This document shows, in pieces, positions 46,011 to 57,967 of a stretch of DNA of 64,000 nucleotides. Position 1 is the first letter of the stretch. Every line of letters starts with the position of its first letter. The notes under the pieces were generated by a model. The model was not told where the DNA came from. It ran no database searches and saw only the letters and a program-made list of their open reading frames with translations. Source of the stretch: Ceratorhiza oryzae-sativae (lineage: Eukaryota > Basidiomycota > Agaricomycetes > Cantharellales > Ceratobasidiaceae); assembly GCA_030998015.1 (NCBI GenBank), contig JARWMV010000236.1, positions 682,001-746,000 of the forward strand, given 5' to 3'. The translations under genes were made by a program, and so were the position numbers.

Positions 46011-47944
46011 TCATTTACCGATGCAGAATTTGCTGAACAATACATCCAATATGTCTTCAGTGCCTATTTCCCCAGTTACTTTGCCGAGCTCTTGGCCAGC
46101 ATATCGTAATTCCTCTGCAGCAAACACCAAGTCACTTGGTTCTGAACAAACCGTAAGTTGCTATAAAATGCTACTATGGATTGACACACCATACGAAAGC
46201 GAAGCTTCAAGATAAAGCAGTGCGGCCTCCAGGTGTGTTCGGTGCCGTGAATGGGTGATTAGGGGCTCTTCGCCATCAGCACCCTTTTCAAACCTATAAA
46301 ACAGAGGAAAATAAACAATTTATCGAAGAGAATAAAATATAGGCTTACTTTTCTTTCAGTAATTCAGCGAGTCCTTCAACAAATGACCCCATTCGCTCAT
46401 TGCTAGTGATACTCCCTGTCCACATTCGATGGGATGAAAATGATTCTTGGCCTCTCGTCAAGTCCTCGGGTTCGGCCACGTCGAGTTTGTTCAAAAACAC
46501 GATTGTGTCCGGCGTTAATAAGCCAGTCATTCCTTCGTCTAGGATACCGGACCGCAAGTTTTCCAAAGAAACGACGCATAGTCTGATGTCGGCCTCTTCT
46601 ACAGCTTTCTTCGCCCGTTCTATTCCAATCTGCTCGACAGTGTCCAAGCCACTAGTTTTGCCTGGCAAGTCTCGGAGCCCAGCTGTGTCCGAGAGCCGGA
46701 CAGGTATTCCACCAATATCGAGTGAAACCTCCAGAACATCGCGAGTTGTGCCAGCGATTGGAGTCACAATGGCCGCCGGCCGTGCCGCTAACGCTTGTAT
46801 AAGTATAGGCGTTGGTTGAGGTTTGACCAGTGCGCACCGAGATAATTGAGCAGGCTGCTCTTGCCCGCATTAGGAGCCCCGAATATAGCCAGTCTGACGC
46901 CAGAACGTAATATTTCCCCTCGTCGGTTGTCATTCAGATGTGACTTGATCGATTGGATGAGCTTGGCGGTACGTTCCGTCACTAGAAGGTGTGAGCTAGC
47001 TGCAAGGACAGCGAGCAACACAACTTGCATTGCGTCCAGAGACCTTCCTCAATTTCTTCCCCTTCACCAAAATCTATAATGGCCTCCGCTAACGTACGAC
47101 ACTGTATGATATCATTCCGAATCGCTTCGAACCTGCGGCGGGAATCGCCCTACTGTACAAAACAGCTCAGTTCGTCCCTTCCTGTATGTCGGAGGATTAC
47201 TCGTGGGGGCGTACCTCGGCAACTCTCATGGCGCCTCTTCTCTGCGCCTCGGTCTCAGCGTCAATGAGATCCATAAGACCTTCAGCCTGGGTGAGGTCGA
47301 TTCGACCCTCCATCAGTGCACGACGGGTAAACTCGCCAGGTTCGGCGGGTCTACACCCTGGCTGGGCAGACAACACACGAAGTACTGCCGCTATAACAGC
47401 GCGACTGGAATGCAGGTGGAGTTCTAGCGAATCTTCCGTCGTAAACGATCGTGGCCCTACAGGATTACAAGGTTCCAAACCCGCCGAAATGTGGCGCGCT
47501 AAACAAGGACTTACCACGGAAAAATACAGCCAACGCATCGTCGAGCACCTCGTTGGTTTCCGGGTCGAGCACTTGGCAGCGTTTTAGTTTCCATGGTTGA
47601 GGGCTCGAGTTGGTCTGGGGATCGAGCTTGGACGTGGGAGGTCGGAGTAACTTGTTGTACAGGTGCCTACTTCTAGATCCAGAGATCCTAACGACTGCAA
47701 CAGCACCCTTCCCAGGCGGGGATGAAAGCGCAAAGATTGTCTGGCGTTCTGAGGGAGCAGGTACCAGGGAATGATCTGGGCGAAACACCTTGGGATCAGA
47801 GCGAGAACCTGTATGCAAGGACCGGTTTGGCACACAGACGGATCGATGACTGTCCCGCACACGCTGCGTCGAACGTGCAACCAGAACACGATTTTTCTGC
47901 AGGAGGTTTCCGACGCTGATTCGCCCACGGCCGACGAGCAACAT
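46011..47944 (-). CDS. MSS1: Mitochondrial tRNA-modification GTPase MnmE/TrmE (Mss1)
   Basis: With Mto1/GidA, installs the carboxymethylaminomethyl group on wobble U34 of mitochondrial tRNAs. Exons: 47944-47515, 47456-47215, 47149-47029, 46981-46838, 46793-46349, 46293-46190, 46141-46011; 538 residues. An Arg-rich, acid-poor N-terminus fits a mitochondrial presequence. The folate-binding N-domain begins [20 protein letters not shown], with [20 protein letters not shown] and [17 protein letters not shown]. The G-domain has G1 [12 protein letters not shown]2 PIAGTTRD, G3 DTAGLRD and G4 NKLD. The catalytic C-terminus CIGK is intact. The third intron has a GC donor (47028, GCAAGT). Divergent from CNB1, 299 bases between start codons. 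Confidence 0.93.
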
Positions 47945-48243
47945 TCCAGAGCAGAGTCGGAGCTGGCGATGGTGGGTGTTCTGAACAGATCCTGGTGCAT
48001 TGTCCCGATTTGGGCAGGGTCCAGAGCTGGGTCAGCCCGGCGCTTAAGTGGGTGGTTTGCCCTCGCGAGGTGCTCCACCCCGGCGACCGCGACCCCCACA
48101 CCCACGACGCCGACAACACGCCGACCGGCGAGCACCCGTTTGCACACGCGCGATTGCCACGACTTTGACGATCAGCCAAAAGCGCCGCACAGCCCCCTAT
48201 TAGTGAGAAGAGCACTCGAGAGCTGAGCACACAGCGGACAACC

Positions 48244-49210
48244 ATGGGCCAATCACGTTCGTTACCATCTCCTACTCTCCGTTCCTTCCCCCGTCTCCCC
48301 CGAGCCCCCGCCCCTGACCAGGACACGTCGCTGACGTTCGATCATGCTATCCCATTGCCCCCCGCCACGCACGCTGCAGCATCCCAGTTTATGGACGAGA
48401 TGGAGAAGAACTCCAACTTCAACGCCGGCGAGCTCGAGCGGCTCAAGCGGAGGTTCATGAAGCTCGACGCGTGAGTCTCGACAGAGTATGCTGTTGTTGA
48501 GTAAGCGCGAAAAAAAACGTAATTTACAGCGACGGCTCCGGCTCGATCGATCGCGAAGAGTTTCTTCAAATATCGCAAATAGCAAGCAATCCGTTGGCAT
48601 CTCGAATGATTGCTATTTTTGACGAAGAGTAAGCCTGCCCTCACCGACCCGACCACCGGCGCTCATGTCATCACATAGTGGTGGAGGAACCGTCGACTTT
48701 CAAGAGTTTGTAGGTGGTTTGAGTGCATTCAGCAGCCGAGGAGGCCGGGAAGAGAAGCTTCGGTGTGAGTATCCCGTCGGATTCTCCAGAGCGTGTCTGA
48801 ATGGCGTGCTCCAGTCGCGTTTAAGGTTTATGACATGGACAGGGACGGTTACATCTCCAACGGGGAACTGTATCTTGTCCTCAAAATGATGGTGGGCAAT
48901 AACCTAAAGGTGCGGTCGTTGTTTAGGGGATTTTCGGATCTACTCACCTCAGGAACAGGATACCCAGCTACAACAGATTGTCGACAAGACGATAATGGAA
49001 GCGGATAAGGATGGGTGAGTTCCGCCGTTGAAATGAAAAACTCCGATATCTTATTCGCCACGATAGCGACGGAAAGCTCAGCTTTGACGAGTTTACGGCC
49101 ATGGTGGCAAAGACGGTGAGTGGTAGCCACCTGAATCACCGAGTCATATTCTGACCCCGCACTTCTTGCAGGACATCGTCAAACAGATGACACTCGAAGA
49201 CCTGTTCTGA
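48244..49210 (+). CDS. CNB1: Calcineurin regulatory subunit B
   Basis: EF-hand Ca2+ sensor of the Ser/Thr phosphatase calcineurin. Exons: 48244-48256, 48380-48470, 48530-48628, 48679-48764, 48815-48909, 48959-49014, 49067-49115, 49172-49210; 175 residues, the family size. The spliced start [18 protein letters not shown] keeps the N-myristoylation Gly2. Four EF-hand loops: [36 protein letters not shown] and [12 protein letters not shown]. The C-terminus [12 protein letters not shown] is diagnostic. The 13-base first exon is preferred over reading through 48257-48379, which would insert a Pro-rich stretch foreign to the family. Confidence 0.95.
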
Positions 49211-50247
49211 TACATGTTTATTCCCTTGGCCGTGTCATCATTTTTGCCTTTTTTGTTTGCTTTGCGGTGGATCGCCAACGCTGTACTCACAGACCGTAAC
49301 TATAGTCAACTCTTGATAGTCCGAATTCTATGTTCTTCCTCAGACGCCCATGAAACAGATCCTCGGCACGTTGCCCAGCGGCCCATTTCCGGTTCTCGGA
49401 ACCTTGTCATGCCGTCGCCGCTGATAAACGAGCGCTCGCGCATGGAGCGACCAGTTTGCTTATCTCCCCATTTGCGCTAGCCTCGATGGAGCCTCTGCCA
49501 GATATCGGGGGTACTCGCACGATTGGCGTCATGTCGCTAGCCCCCTATAGCTCGATCTGAGCTAGAACTGCAAGCATTATACCGAATGACGCCCTGCGGG
49601 TTGGTAACCGCTCGCCATCCAGGGGTGAGTGCGACAGATGATATAGAGTCATTGTACATCCTAGATCATCATCGTCGGCCCTTCGGGCCCTTCGCGCGTG
49701 TGTGTGGGAGATGCCACACTCCTAAGACCAAGGGGCTGGGTGAGGCTTACTACCGTTTCAGCGTTTCAGCGTGGTGCACAATGATGCCCCTGTTGAAAGT
49801 GGCCACTTCAAGTGGAAGTTACATGCGCGGTCGGCCGGACCGCACATCGCCTTCTCGGTTCCTTGCTCGCGCCTCAGAATGTGTTTGTGAGAAATCAGAG
49901 GTTTGGGCTGCCGTTGTTCCTCGGCTTCGTGCGCATGTATTCACCAACAAAGGGAAAGTCGAGTAGATCGAGAAGTCTGGCTTGCGGTCATGCCTCCGAG
50001 TCAATGCTCAAGTATGGTCTAGTGCAGTTGACACCGTCTATAATTGGGGTATGCAGACATTACAATACACATACAAGAATTAGAGTCTTTACTTCAGTCG
50101 TAAATAGAGAGGACCGGAAGCAATAAAAAACAAAAGAGACCAAGAATGAGTTGCGGGTAATAAATATCATGCGACAGCGGCTCGAGCTTTTCAAATGGAC
50201 AAAAGAGTCCCGATGACGAACGAGTGGAGGGGGGCAGGCGATCACGG
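49211..50247. other. Convergent intergenic region, no gene recognised
   Basis: About 1 kb between CNB1 (+) and a small unknown gene (-). A + strand open frame at 49586-49966 has no family resemblance. No repeat or RNA gene recognised. Confidence 0.5.
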
Positions 50248-50754
50248 TTATCTTCGGAACGCGGTCGACTGGGGCCCCGCCATCGAGCGTGGCCATGCCT
50301 GGAGCTGTGCCTGTTGAGCCTGGAGCTGGGCGGCGTAGAACGGGTCGGCGGCCGCATACGAGTCCATGCCGACGGGTGGGGACGGCGTCGACGAGTGCGG
50401 GTGCATCTCTGGGGAGCCTGGTGCGTATTGGTAGTGCCCGAGTTGCTGCGGCTGGTCAAAGTACGTGTCCTGGCCGCGAGTGGGCGTCGTCGGCGGCGCG
50501 TGGGCAAAAGTGCCGAGCGCGGGATGTGAGCCCACCGGGGAGGACGGGACCGGCGCCTGCGGAAAGTGTGGGAACTGCAGCAGCGCTTTTGAGAGTTGTG
50601 CCTAGAGACATCGGGGGGGAAACGGTGAGCGTGAGTGAGGGGGGTGGGTAGGGAGAGAGACGCTTACATGGAGCGCGGCGATTTCGAGCGCCTCGTTTCC
50701 GATGTGGTTGGCCTTGAGCGAGGCGACGAGATCGTCGATGTCGGCTTGGCTCAT
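50248..50754 (-). CDS. Small uncharacterised protein, helical start and Pro/Gln/Ser-rich tail
   Basis: Not recognised. Exons 50754-50668 and 50601-50248, joined in phase through a 66-base intron; 146 residues. The N-terminal 40 residues are amphipathic and helical (MSQADIDDLVASLKANHIGN, then EALEIAALHAQLSKALLQ). The rest is rich in Pro, Gln, His, Ser and Tyr (DQPQQLGHYQYAPG) and probably disordered, ending QSTAFRR. The contrast between an ordered helix and a low-complexity tail suggests a small adaptor or regulator (inference). Confidence 0.6.
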
Positions 50755-53453
50755 GGTAATCGAGTGGTAGCGATCAAGTGTCCGAGTGGTGATCAGGCGC
50801 AGCAGATTAGCTACAAGGCAAGCGGGGCAGGAGCGGAGTGGCGAGCAGAGACAGGGAGCAGGCGCCTTTATATGCGGTGTGGGGAGCGGCAGAAAACGCA
50901 GGTGTTCCGGAACGGAAGGAGCGAAACGAACGAGTGGGCTCAAACGGCGCTGGGCGGTTCTGTGTTCGCCGTCGGTTATGTACGCTGGAGTAATTCGAGT
51001 CGCGGGCCAGCCTTCTCTCCGGTCGCCCGGCCCGATCAGCCATCCGATATTTCCCCTCTTTGGCCCCGGCCTGTCCCGCATCCAGCACAGGCCCGTGGCC
51101 CCATCGGCTTATCAGCTGTGATAGGACTGCATCTGGCGGCGTTCCCGCGACGTGGTCGAGACAGGCTCAGTGGCAACGGCATGTCGCGCGCCCTGGACCC
51201 CACCGCCCGGGCATTTCAGACAGCATGCATCGGCTTTTTTCCTTGTTCGGCCATGCGATTTAGATCTCCTTGTCTTATCAGGGCCACGCCCAGTCGGTTT
51301 ATGACGAGGAATCTCAATCCCCACCCCTTTCGTGCGCTGACGTATTTCACTCCGCCCATCAGAGCGTCTGCAGATCGAGGGACCCCAGCGCGCGTGGCTC
51401 TGTAGATTCTAGAGCCCTCCATGACGCTGCTCGCCCGACTCTCTAACAGATGAGCTCATTGTGGTCAATAGCACTGCGCCCGGCCGGCCCACTGCCGGCT
51501 CTGGCCGACTATCTGGGGATAAGTACGCATTTCATGACGAAAAAAAAAAAAACCTGTGGAGCGGGATATCCATCATCCCGGGGTTGTCTCTCACCCTGGG
51601 TCGTCATGAGGAAGCATGCGGTGGTCGAGTCTTCGGTCTGAAGATGCCCAAACTCTGATCGCCCGCATACCTCATTGAGTCCACCCCAGATTACAAGGTT
51701 GCAGTCACAGTCTGGACTCGATGCCAGTCGATACCGCAAACGGGAAATCGTCAAGGAACTCGGTCATCAAGCTGAGAGTTTCCACCTATGTACCTATGCC
51801 GCACTCGAAAATAATGAAGATGAAGCCCAGGCCTGCAAATAATACGCCGGCTCAACCCCAAAGGAACTCTTCTCTTGCTTTCCCATGCGACACCCGCGCT
51901 CCCAGTTACGTCTATTGCTAGTCAGAGAGATAAAGCACGCCTCGTTCAGTCGTATTCTCCGAACTCTTCCTCGTGAAACGTTCGTCCGGGGTAATCCACG
52001 CGGCAAAGCGGAGATTTCACCTCTTGAACGCCGTTTGCATGCAAGCATAACATGCACCTATACATCTTGTTGCACCAGCTCTCGACCGGAAAGGGCTTGG
52101 CGTATCCTCGGTTGTTTAAGCCACCCGATGTTTACACCTTGGCCTCAATTGGAACCTAATCATCGGCTGTTGTTTGGGTGACCACAACCACGATGATCAG
52201 GCCAAGAACAGGAGATTAGATAACCTGCAGGCACCCATGGCGACGAGATTGGTTTTTTTCACCCCGCATTCTGGTCGATAAAGAAGCTCGCACACGCGGA
52301 TCTGCGACTTCTGCTGGATGAAGCAGGGATTCAAAACATGTTATCTGCGCTGGCGCCTGCTGGAAAAGTCGTTCGGACGGTCCTCGGCGATTTCAGTGCG
52401 GGGGAGGCGCACTAAATGAAATGCCTATTCCTAAGCGACGTGCGGGTATTGACAAAGCGGCGACTAGTGCCATCAAATGCTGATAGTCTATGTCTGCTGA
52501 ATAACAAACATAATTTTTTTGTTTGCCTTTGATGCCTTTTGTGTCGGGACACCGGCACGATTTCCCCTTGGCTCGGCCACTTTTGCCACTCTGTCCCCTG
52601 GGGTAACAATGGCTTGTGATAAGGAACTTGGGGGCCGACTGTGTTTGCGGAATCTGTTCGGCCCAGCCGAGAGCCGGTGAAGCGGCGGGGTGGGGTTGAG
52701 GTGGAGCCGGCGGGCGCTTCTCGGCGAAACTGCTCTGATTTGACTGGGCCGGGTGGGGTGTCTTAAAAATGACCCAGGTACATACAATATGATCGCCGCC
52801 TACGTATTTGTCTATCACAGCGCAAAGAAGAGTCCCTCAAAACTCCTTGACTCGGCATATTGTGGCTGTGAAATCTTCCAAGTCTCTCGAAGCCTTCACC
52901 ATGCTGCGACCGGCGGATAATAGGCCATTTGTCCCAAAGAACAAGCATTCCGACCTCGAGCGGCCACGAACGCAGGCGAACAGGCTGAAAGTCGGACATT
53001 GTCAACGGAGCCGGCGGACATACTTGCCCCATATGCTGCATTCGAATGGTGACTGGCACGCAATGATAGAATGATTCGCACGGCATGGAGTTGGCGCTGC
53101 GCAACAACAGCGGCTCTGTTGGCTGACATCGCTCGGTCTCGTCGGATTGTTCGGCGTGGTCGGGCCGTAGTGAAATCATCGTATAATTATGATTGAATCG
53201 ATCCCATTTATCAACAGGAACTGGTACCTGTTTGGGCTGAGTAAAAGCCAGCTGAGCTTGAATATCGATGTGGCAGGTGAGATGCCAAAAGCGGGCTGCT
53301 TCTATTGCTTATGTTGGACTATCACGTGATTAGCCACCACCTTCTTTGAACCACCACATCCTCGCTTGAGGCTCCGTGAATGCTCCGAAGTTACTAGGTT
53401 TGCCAAGCTGTACTGGTACTGGGATAGTAACAGAGGTCTCATACTGGTCTACT
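50755..53453. other. 2.7-kb gene-poor region
   Basis: The longest stretch without a supportable gene. Open frames exist on both strands (for example 52818-52393 on the reverse strand) but none shows splice structure, domains or family resemblance. It contains a 13-base A run at 51540-51552. I see no terminal repeats, transposase or reverse-transcriptase motifs. It may hold long promoters, a non-coding transcript or a decayed element. Confidence 0.5.
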
Positions 53454-55465
53454 ATGGCATCTCGCGCAACTCGAGGCATGGCCTCACTCCAAGATGCCAT
53501 CGACAAGTTATCTATAAGGGAGAAGCTTCTTCTGTCTCAGGCTATCTATGAGTGTGGCTCCGCGAAATGGGATGAGGTGTCCAGGATTGTCAGCTCTCAT
53601 CCGCTGACTGAGCGGCCCAATACGTTCTTTTCGCCCACGGTGCGTAATGGTTTAACACCAACTGACGAGAACGTTCTTATGACATTTGATGTCTGAAGAA
53701 TTGTAGTGCCATGTATACCCATCTAATGCGTGACACGGGTCTGAATGCGTGAGTACAGCTATTGAACCAGTCATGGGTTGATCTAATGCCATTACCTCGG
53801 TTGGTAGAACGAATCCGTCCGACGGAGATACCACGGCTCCTAAAGGCAGGTCGTAACATTCCTTTGCCGCCGGCTGCTTCACCAATAGGAACCACAGCCG
53901 CTATTCATAGGAAATTGGCGAGTCACTTTTACACGCAGCACGTGCAAGACCTCGTCGCTGCGATCGCGGCTGAGGAAGCTCGCTTCAAGTGTGTGTCATT
54001 AAACGCTTGTGACCGAGCCGCAACTAACTTCTAAATAGAACGCTAACTACCGAGATCGAAGAAATCAATGCCGGCAAATGGGACGAGAAAATTCTTGCAG
54101 ACCTTAACCGTACGTGCTTGCGTGTACGACCCAATGCCACAAATTTACGCCGACTTTCTTTAGCCTCGAGCACTAGTGAAGGATTTGCCCGACCGTCGGC
54201 ATCGCCGCTTCCGCGACACCTGACCCTGGAAACTTCCGAGCTGTCCCTACGGCAGAGCTCACCCTCTGAATCGGGGCGGCCCCATTCTCCGGCTGGGCGC
54301 TCAACACGTGACGGGACACCTGTGGAAGCAGGCAAGTTCATTGCTCGTTTGACCAGTGTTTGTATCTCAGCGCGTTCATGGTTGTGCTGCATTAGGTTCC
54401 AAACCTGTATCGACAGCGTCTTCCGGATCGCGCCCATGGAACCAGAAGGACAACAAGCGTGTCCGGGAGATGAAGGAACGCAAGTTTCGCGAGCGAATGG
54501 CGTCGATGGTTTCGGACACACCTGAACAACCAGACGAGACACTGGCTGACAGTGCTCCACCGACCCCAGTGGTTGCGACGAGCCGGAACGATCTCGTTGA
54601 AGCACCCGTGCCTCCAGTTGCGACAGAGTCACTAAAAGTTGAAGAGGTAGTCGCCTCGGTTAATGCGGACGAGGTGCAAGAAGACGAGGAGGTGATTCAA
54701 AGTTCGCAGCCAAAGGAGGAAGCAAAAGCCGCTAAAGGTAAACCATAAAGTGACCCAATTCTATCCACGGAGGTTGTTGACTATAAGCCTTGCAGCAAAA
54801 CGTCGTGCGTCGGATGTGTCTATGGCTGATGGACTCGCGAACCGAAGCGACCAAGGCAGGAGGACACCGAAATGGCCGATGTATCGGCTGCCCCCACAGG
54901 TAAATCCACTTGCCCCAGATTCAAGTTATCCTCAACTTACCGTTACCTGATTGTAGAATCTCCAGAACCATCAACCTCAACTCAATCCCTCCCTGCTACT
55001 GCTCGACCTTCGACCGCGCTCACCTCAACGCCTACACCCACCACCACTGTTCCTCCCCAAACGAATAAAAAATTCCAGACTGTGATCGGCATGGTTCATT
55101 CTCAGATATCTCAGCTGCGTGGGGGGAATATCTTCCACAACCCGATCAAAAAGTCGGAAGCGCCGGACTATTATGAGATCGTGCGTCGACCGATGGACCT
55201 CAAAACGCTCAAGGGGAAGATCAAAGATGGGGTGGTCTCTAGCACGGACCATTTCAAGAGGGATGTGTTTTTGATGTTTGCGAATGCCATCATGTACAAC
55301 CGACCCGGGACGAGCGTAAATGATATTGCGGCCGAGGTCAGTGTTTCTCGATTGGGTGAATTTCATGTGGTTGCTCACATACTCGGACAGATGATGATTG
55401 AGAGCGAGAAGCATATTGCAGACTTTAGGGCGGCAGAGGAATTCAACAAGCCAGGGAGAGGATAG
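53454..55465 (+). CDS. Bromodomain protein, BRD8/Bdc1-like (NuA4-associated)
   Basis: Likely chromatin subunit of the NuA4 acetyltransferase complex; the bromodomain reads acetyl-lysine. Predicted exons: 53454-53639, 53699-53748, 53808-53845, 53898-53988, 54039-54109, 54164-54321, 54371-54737, 54796-54815, 54860-54899, 54957-55336, 55391-55465; about 491 residues. The N-terminus LLLSQAIYECGSAKWDEVSR resembles the SANT-like start of BRD8/Bdc1. A charged helix (LVAAIAAEEARFKTLTTEIE) and a KRVREMKERKFRERM segment follow. The C-terminal bromodomain has FHNPIKKSEAPDYYEIVRRP, MDLKTLKGKI and FANAIMYNRPGTSV, with the acetyl-lysine-binding Asn in MYN. One intron uses a GC donor (53846). The intron at 54322 could instead be 54332-54395. 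Confidence 0.75.
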
Positions 55466-55563
55466 TTGGCAGTCACATCTTACTATTTTGTGTATATATC
55501 ATACATAATTAGCAAACAAAACGATCTCGCAAAGCGTTTTTTCAGCCCCCCGACCTATGTCAT

Positions 55564-57670
55564 CTATAGCCCATAGCGACCACTCTGAGTGCTGGCCCTC
55601 CCTCCAAATCCTGAACCAGCACCGCCAACGGCACTCATACCAAGTGTCCCTCGCCCTTCTACACCTGTGCTGCTACCTCGAGTACCTTCCACTTCTTTAA
55701 CTCGGTCTTCGGCTTCACGTACTGCACCATCAATCCACTGCAAGCTTTCGAGGTGCGCATTCAAAATTGCCGAGATCTGAGCCACTGGGTCATCCTTGGA
55801 TTGTGCGGATGACGTTCCGTTTGAAAGATCATTGACGCTGTCGATCATTGTGCTCAAACCACGAGCAAGCTGATCCAGTTGGTCCGTGAGGGAAACCGCG
55901 AGGGCGTAACTGGTAGGGTCGCATCAGTAACTATATATCACATAGACCGTCAACATACTTTTTGCCCCTCTGGCTGTCTGCAGGGCCAACCTCGACGCCC
56001 ACGCCCTCGGTTCCATACAGTTTGTTCATCTCGTGTTCATAGCCATCGAGAGCGGCCGCGACGCTCTTCTGCTGTTCCTCAATATTATCGAGCGTCCCGT
56101 CAATTCCTTGTTGTACAGATTCAGCGGCCTGCACGGCGGCGTAGAGATTCGAAATCTAATAGAGAATAGGAAATTGCATGAAATAGATACCACGCAGGTG
56201 AGTATTTACGACCTACCCGTACACCATTTTCAATCAGCGCTCGATCCCAGACCTCCACTTCTTGTGCCGTCCGCTTGAATTCCTTGGTCTGAGTCTCCAA
56301 CTCTTCCTGCCATTTGTTGACAATCTCCTCCACAGACTTGCCTCGTAAAGCTGATGGGGGTGCTACCTGTGAGGGAGCAGTGGGACCAGTCGCAGCGGGG
56401 GCGGCGGTAGTTGGGGCCGTTGGTGTAGCCGTGGGGGCCGCCGGTTTAGGAGCAAAGAGTCCACCACCACCAAAAAGCGATGGGGTCGTCGCGGCGGGTG
56501 CGGGGGCGTCGGCTACAACAAGCATTTCTAGTCAGTACGGGAGTGAGAAGCGGAAGTATGTTTCTCACTTTTCGCCGCATCCTTTTTACCATCGTCCTTT
56601 GGAGCAGACGTGACGCCGAATAGTCCTCCGCTTGGTGCAGCAGGGGTAGTGCCGGTAGCAGGAGGGTTGGTACCGAACAGGGATGGCGCAGCAGTAGTCG
56701 AGGCAGTAGTTTCGCGAGTCTTGGGTGCTTCCGCGGGCTTCGTGGTATCAGCAGCTTTAGCGGGTTCCGCTGGTTTGGCTCCAAAAAGCCCCAGGCTTGC
56801 TGTGTGATCGAATCAGTGAGGTTTGAAGGTTCTGGCCACGACTTCTGACACAAATGTCGACTCACGAGTGGCGGATGGACCAGCGCTCGGTGTAGCACCG
56901 AATAAACCACCGATTGGTTTGTTCGTATCGGTCGAGGGAGTACCGGAGGCAGCAGGAGTCGCACCAAGCCCGAAGAAAGGCTTGGGAGCGGTGGAGGACG
57001 TAGTGTTAGTCGAAGCCGCTGGGGTGGCAGCGCCGAAAAGGCCGGTGGCTGGTTTCGACGTATCTGTTGAGGTTGTTGAAGCGGTGGCTGGAGTGGAGCC
57101 AAAGAGACCGCCAGGCTTGGTGGTAGCCGTACTTCCTAAAGCAGAAGGAGTGCCTCCAAACAGACCTCCAGGTTTTGGTGCTTCCGTGCTTGTGGCTGCT
57201 GGGGTGGTTGTACTAGCTCCTGGAGCTGGGGCAGCACCGAACCCGAAGATGGGCTTTGGCGCCGTAGCAGCACCAGTAGCGGGAGTAGAAGAGGCACCAA
57301 ACAGTCCACCACCAGTGGTCGCTGGCGCGCCTCCGAAAAGACTCGGCTTTGCCGGTTCGGTGCTTGTAGTAGCTGCTGTAGTCGAGGTGGGATTCCCGAA
57401 GGAAAAAGTGGGCTTAGGTGGATTTGTTGATGCGTTGGTGTTATTATTCCCAAATAATGTGCTACCTGCTGGCGTAGCGGTCGAAGCTGCTGGAGCACCG
57501 AAGCTGAACGTCGAAGCGGGTGTCGTTGAGGTTGGATTTGTGCTCCCAAACAGTCCCCCAGTTGGGGCGGTGGCTGGAGCAGAGCCAAACAGACTAGGTT
57601 GAGTCGTGGCTGGGGTGGTGCCAGTGGTGTTCGTATTGGTGTTTGCCGGTGCACCAAAATTAAAAGACAT
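55564..57670 (-). CDS. NSP1: FG nucleoporin Nsp1 (Nup62 family)
   Basis: Central-channel nucleoporin. FG repeats form the permeability barrier, and the C-terminal coiled coil assembles with Nup57/Nup49 and, separately, with Nup82/Nup159. Exons 57670-56866, 56799-56569, 56512-56217, 56155-55959, 55909-55564; 624 residues. The N-terminal two thirds are Thr/Ala/Pro-rich spacers with many FG units (GLFG, SLFG, FSFG, FGFG). The C-terminal domain starts LRGKSVEEIVNKWQEELETQ, with FKRTAQEVEVWDRALIENG, VQQGIDGTLDNIEEQQK and HLESLQWIDGAVREAEDRV as in Nsp1_C. MSFNFG is the family start. It is transcribed toward the bromodomain gene; the 3' ends are 98 bases apart. Confidence 0.93.
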
Positions 57671-57967
57671 GATGGATGGTTGTCGTCGCGTGTATTCGGG
57701 TGCTCGAGAGGCGCGATCACGTGCCAGACGGGCGCTTGGCGTGGGGTCCTCCAATTTCAGCCCCTCTTTGCTCTCAATTCCCCTACTGTTTGCCGAGACC
57801 CGCCCTTAGCGTTGCCTTGCCCGAGTCTCCTCTTTGATTTCAGTCGATATTAAACAAATAACTGCATTTTTAATTATTTGCCTTTCGTTTACTCTTCCCT
57901 TTGCCAAACCAAAGAATCATGACAAGGTATGCACATCATGTAGGTACTGCCATTCCACATAGCCAAT

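Noticed and set aside
52393..52818. Reverse-strand frame in the gene-poor region
   Set aside because: Pro-rich, three overlapping frames open at once, no splice sites or motifs pointing to a gene.
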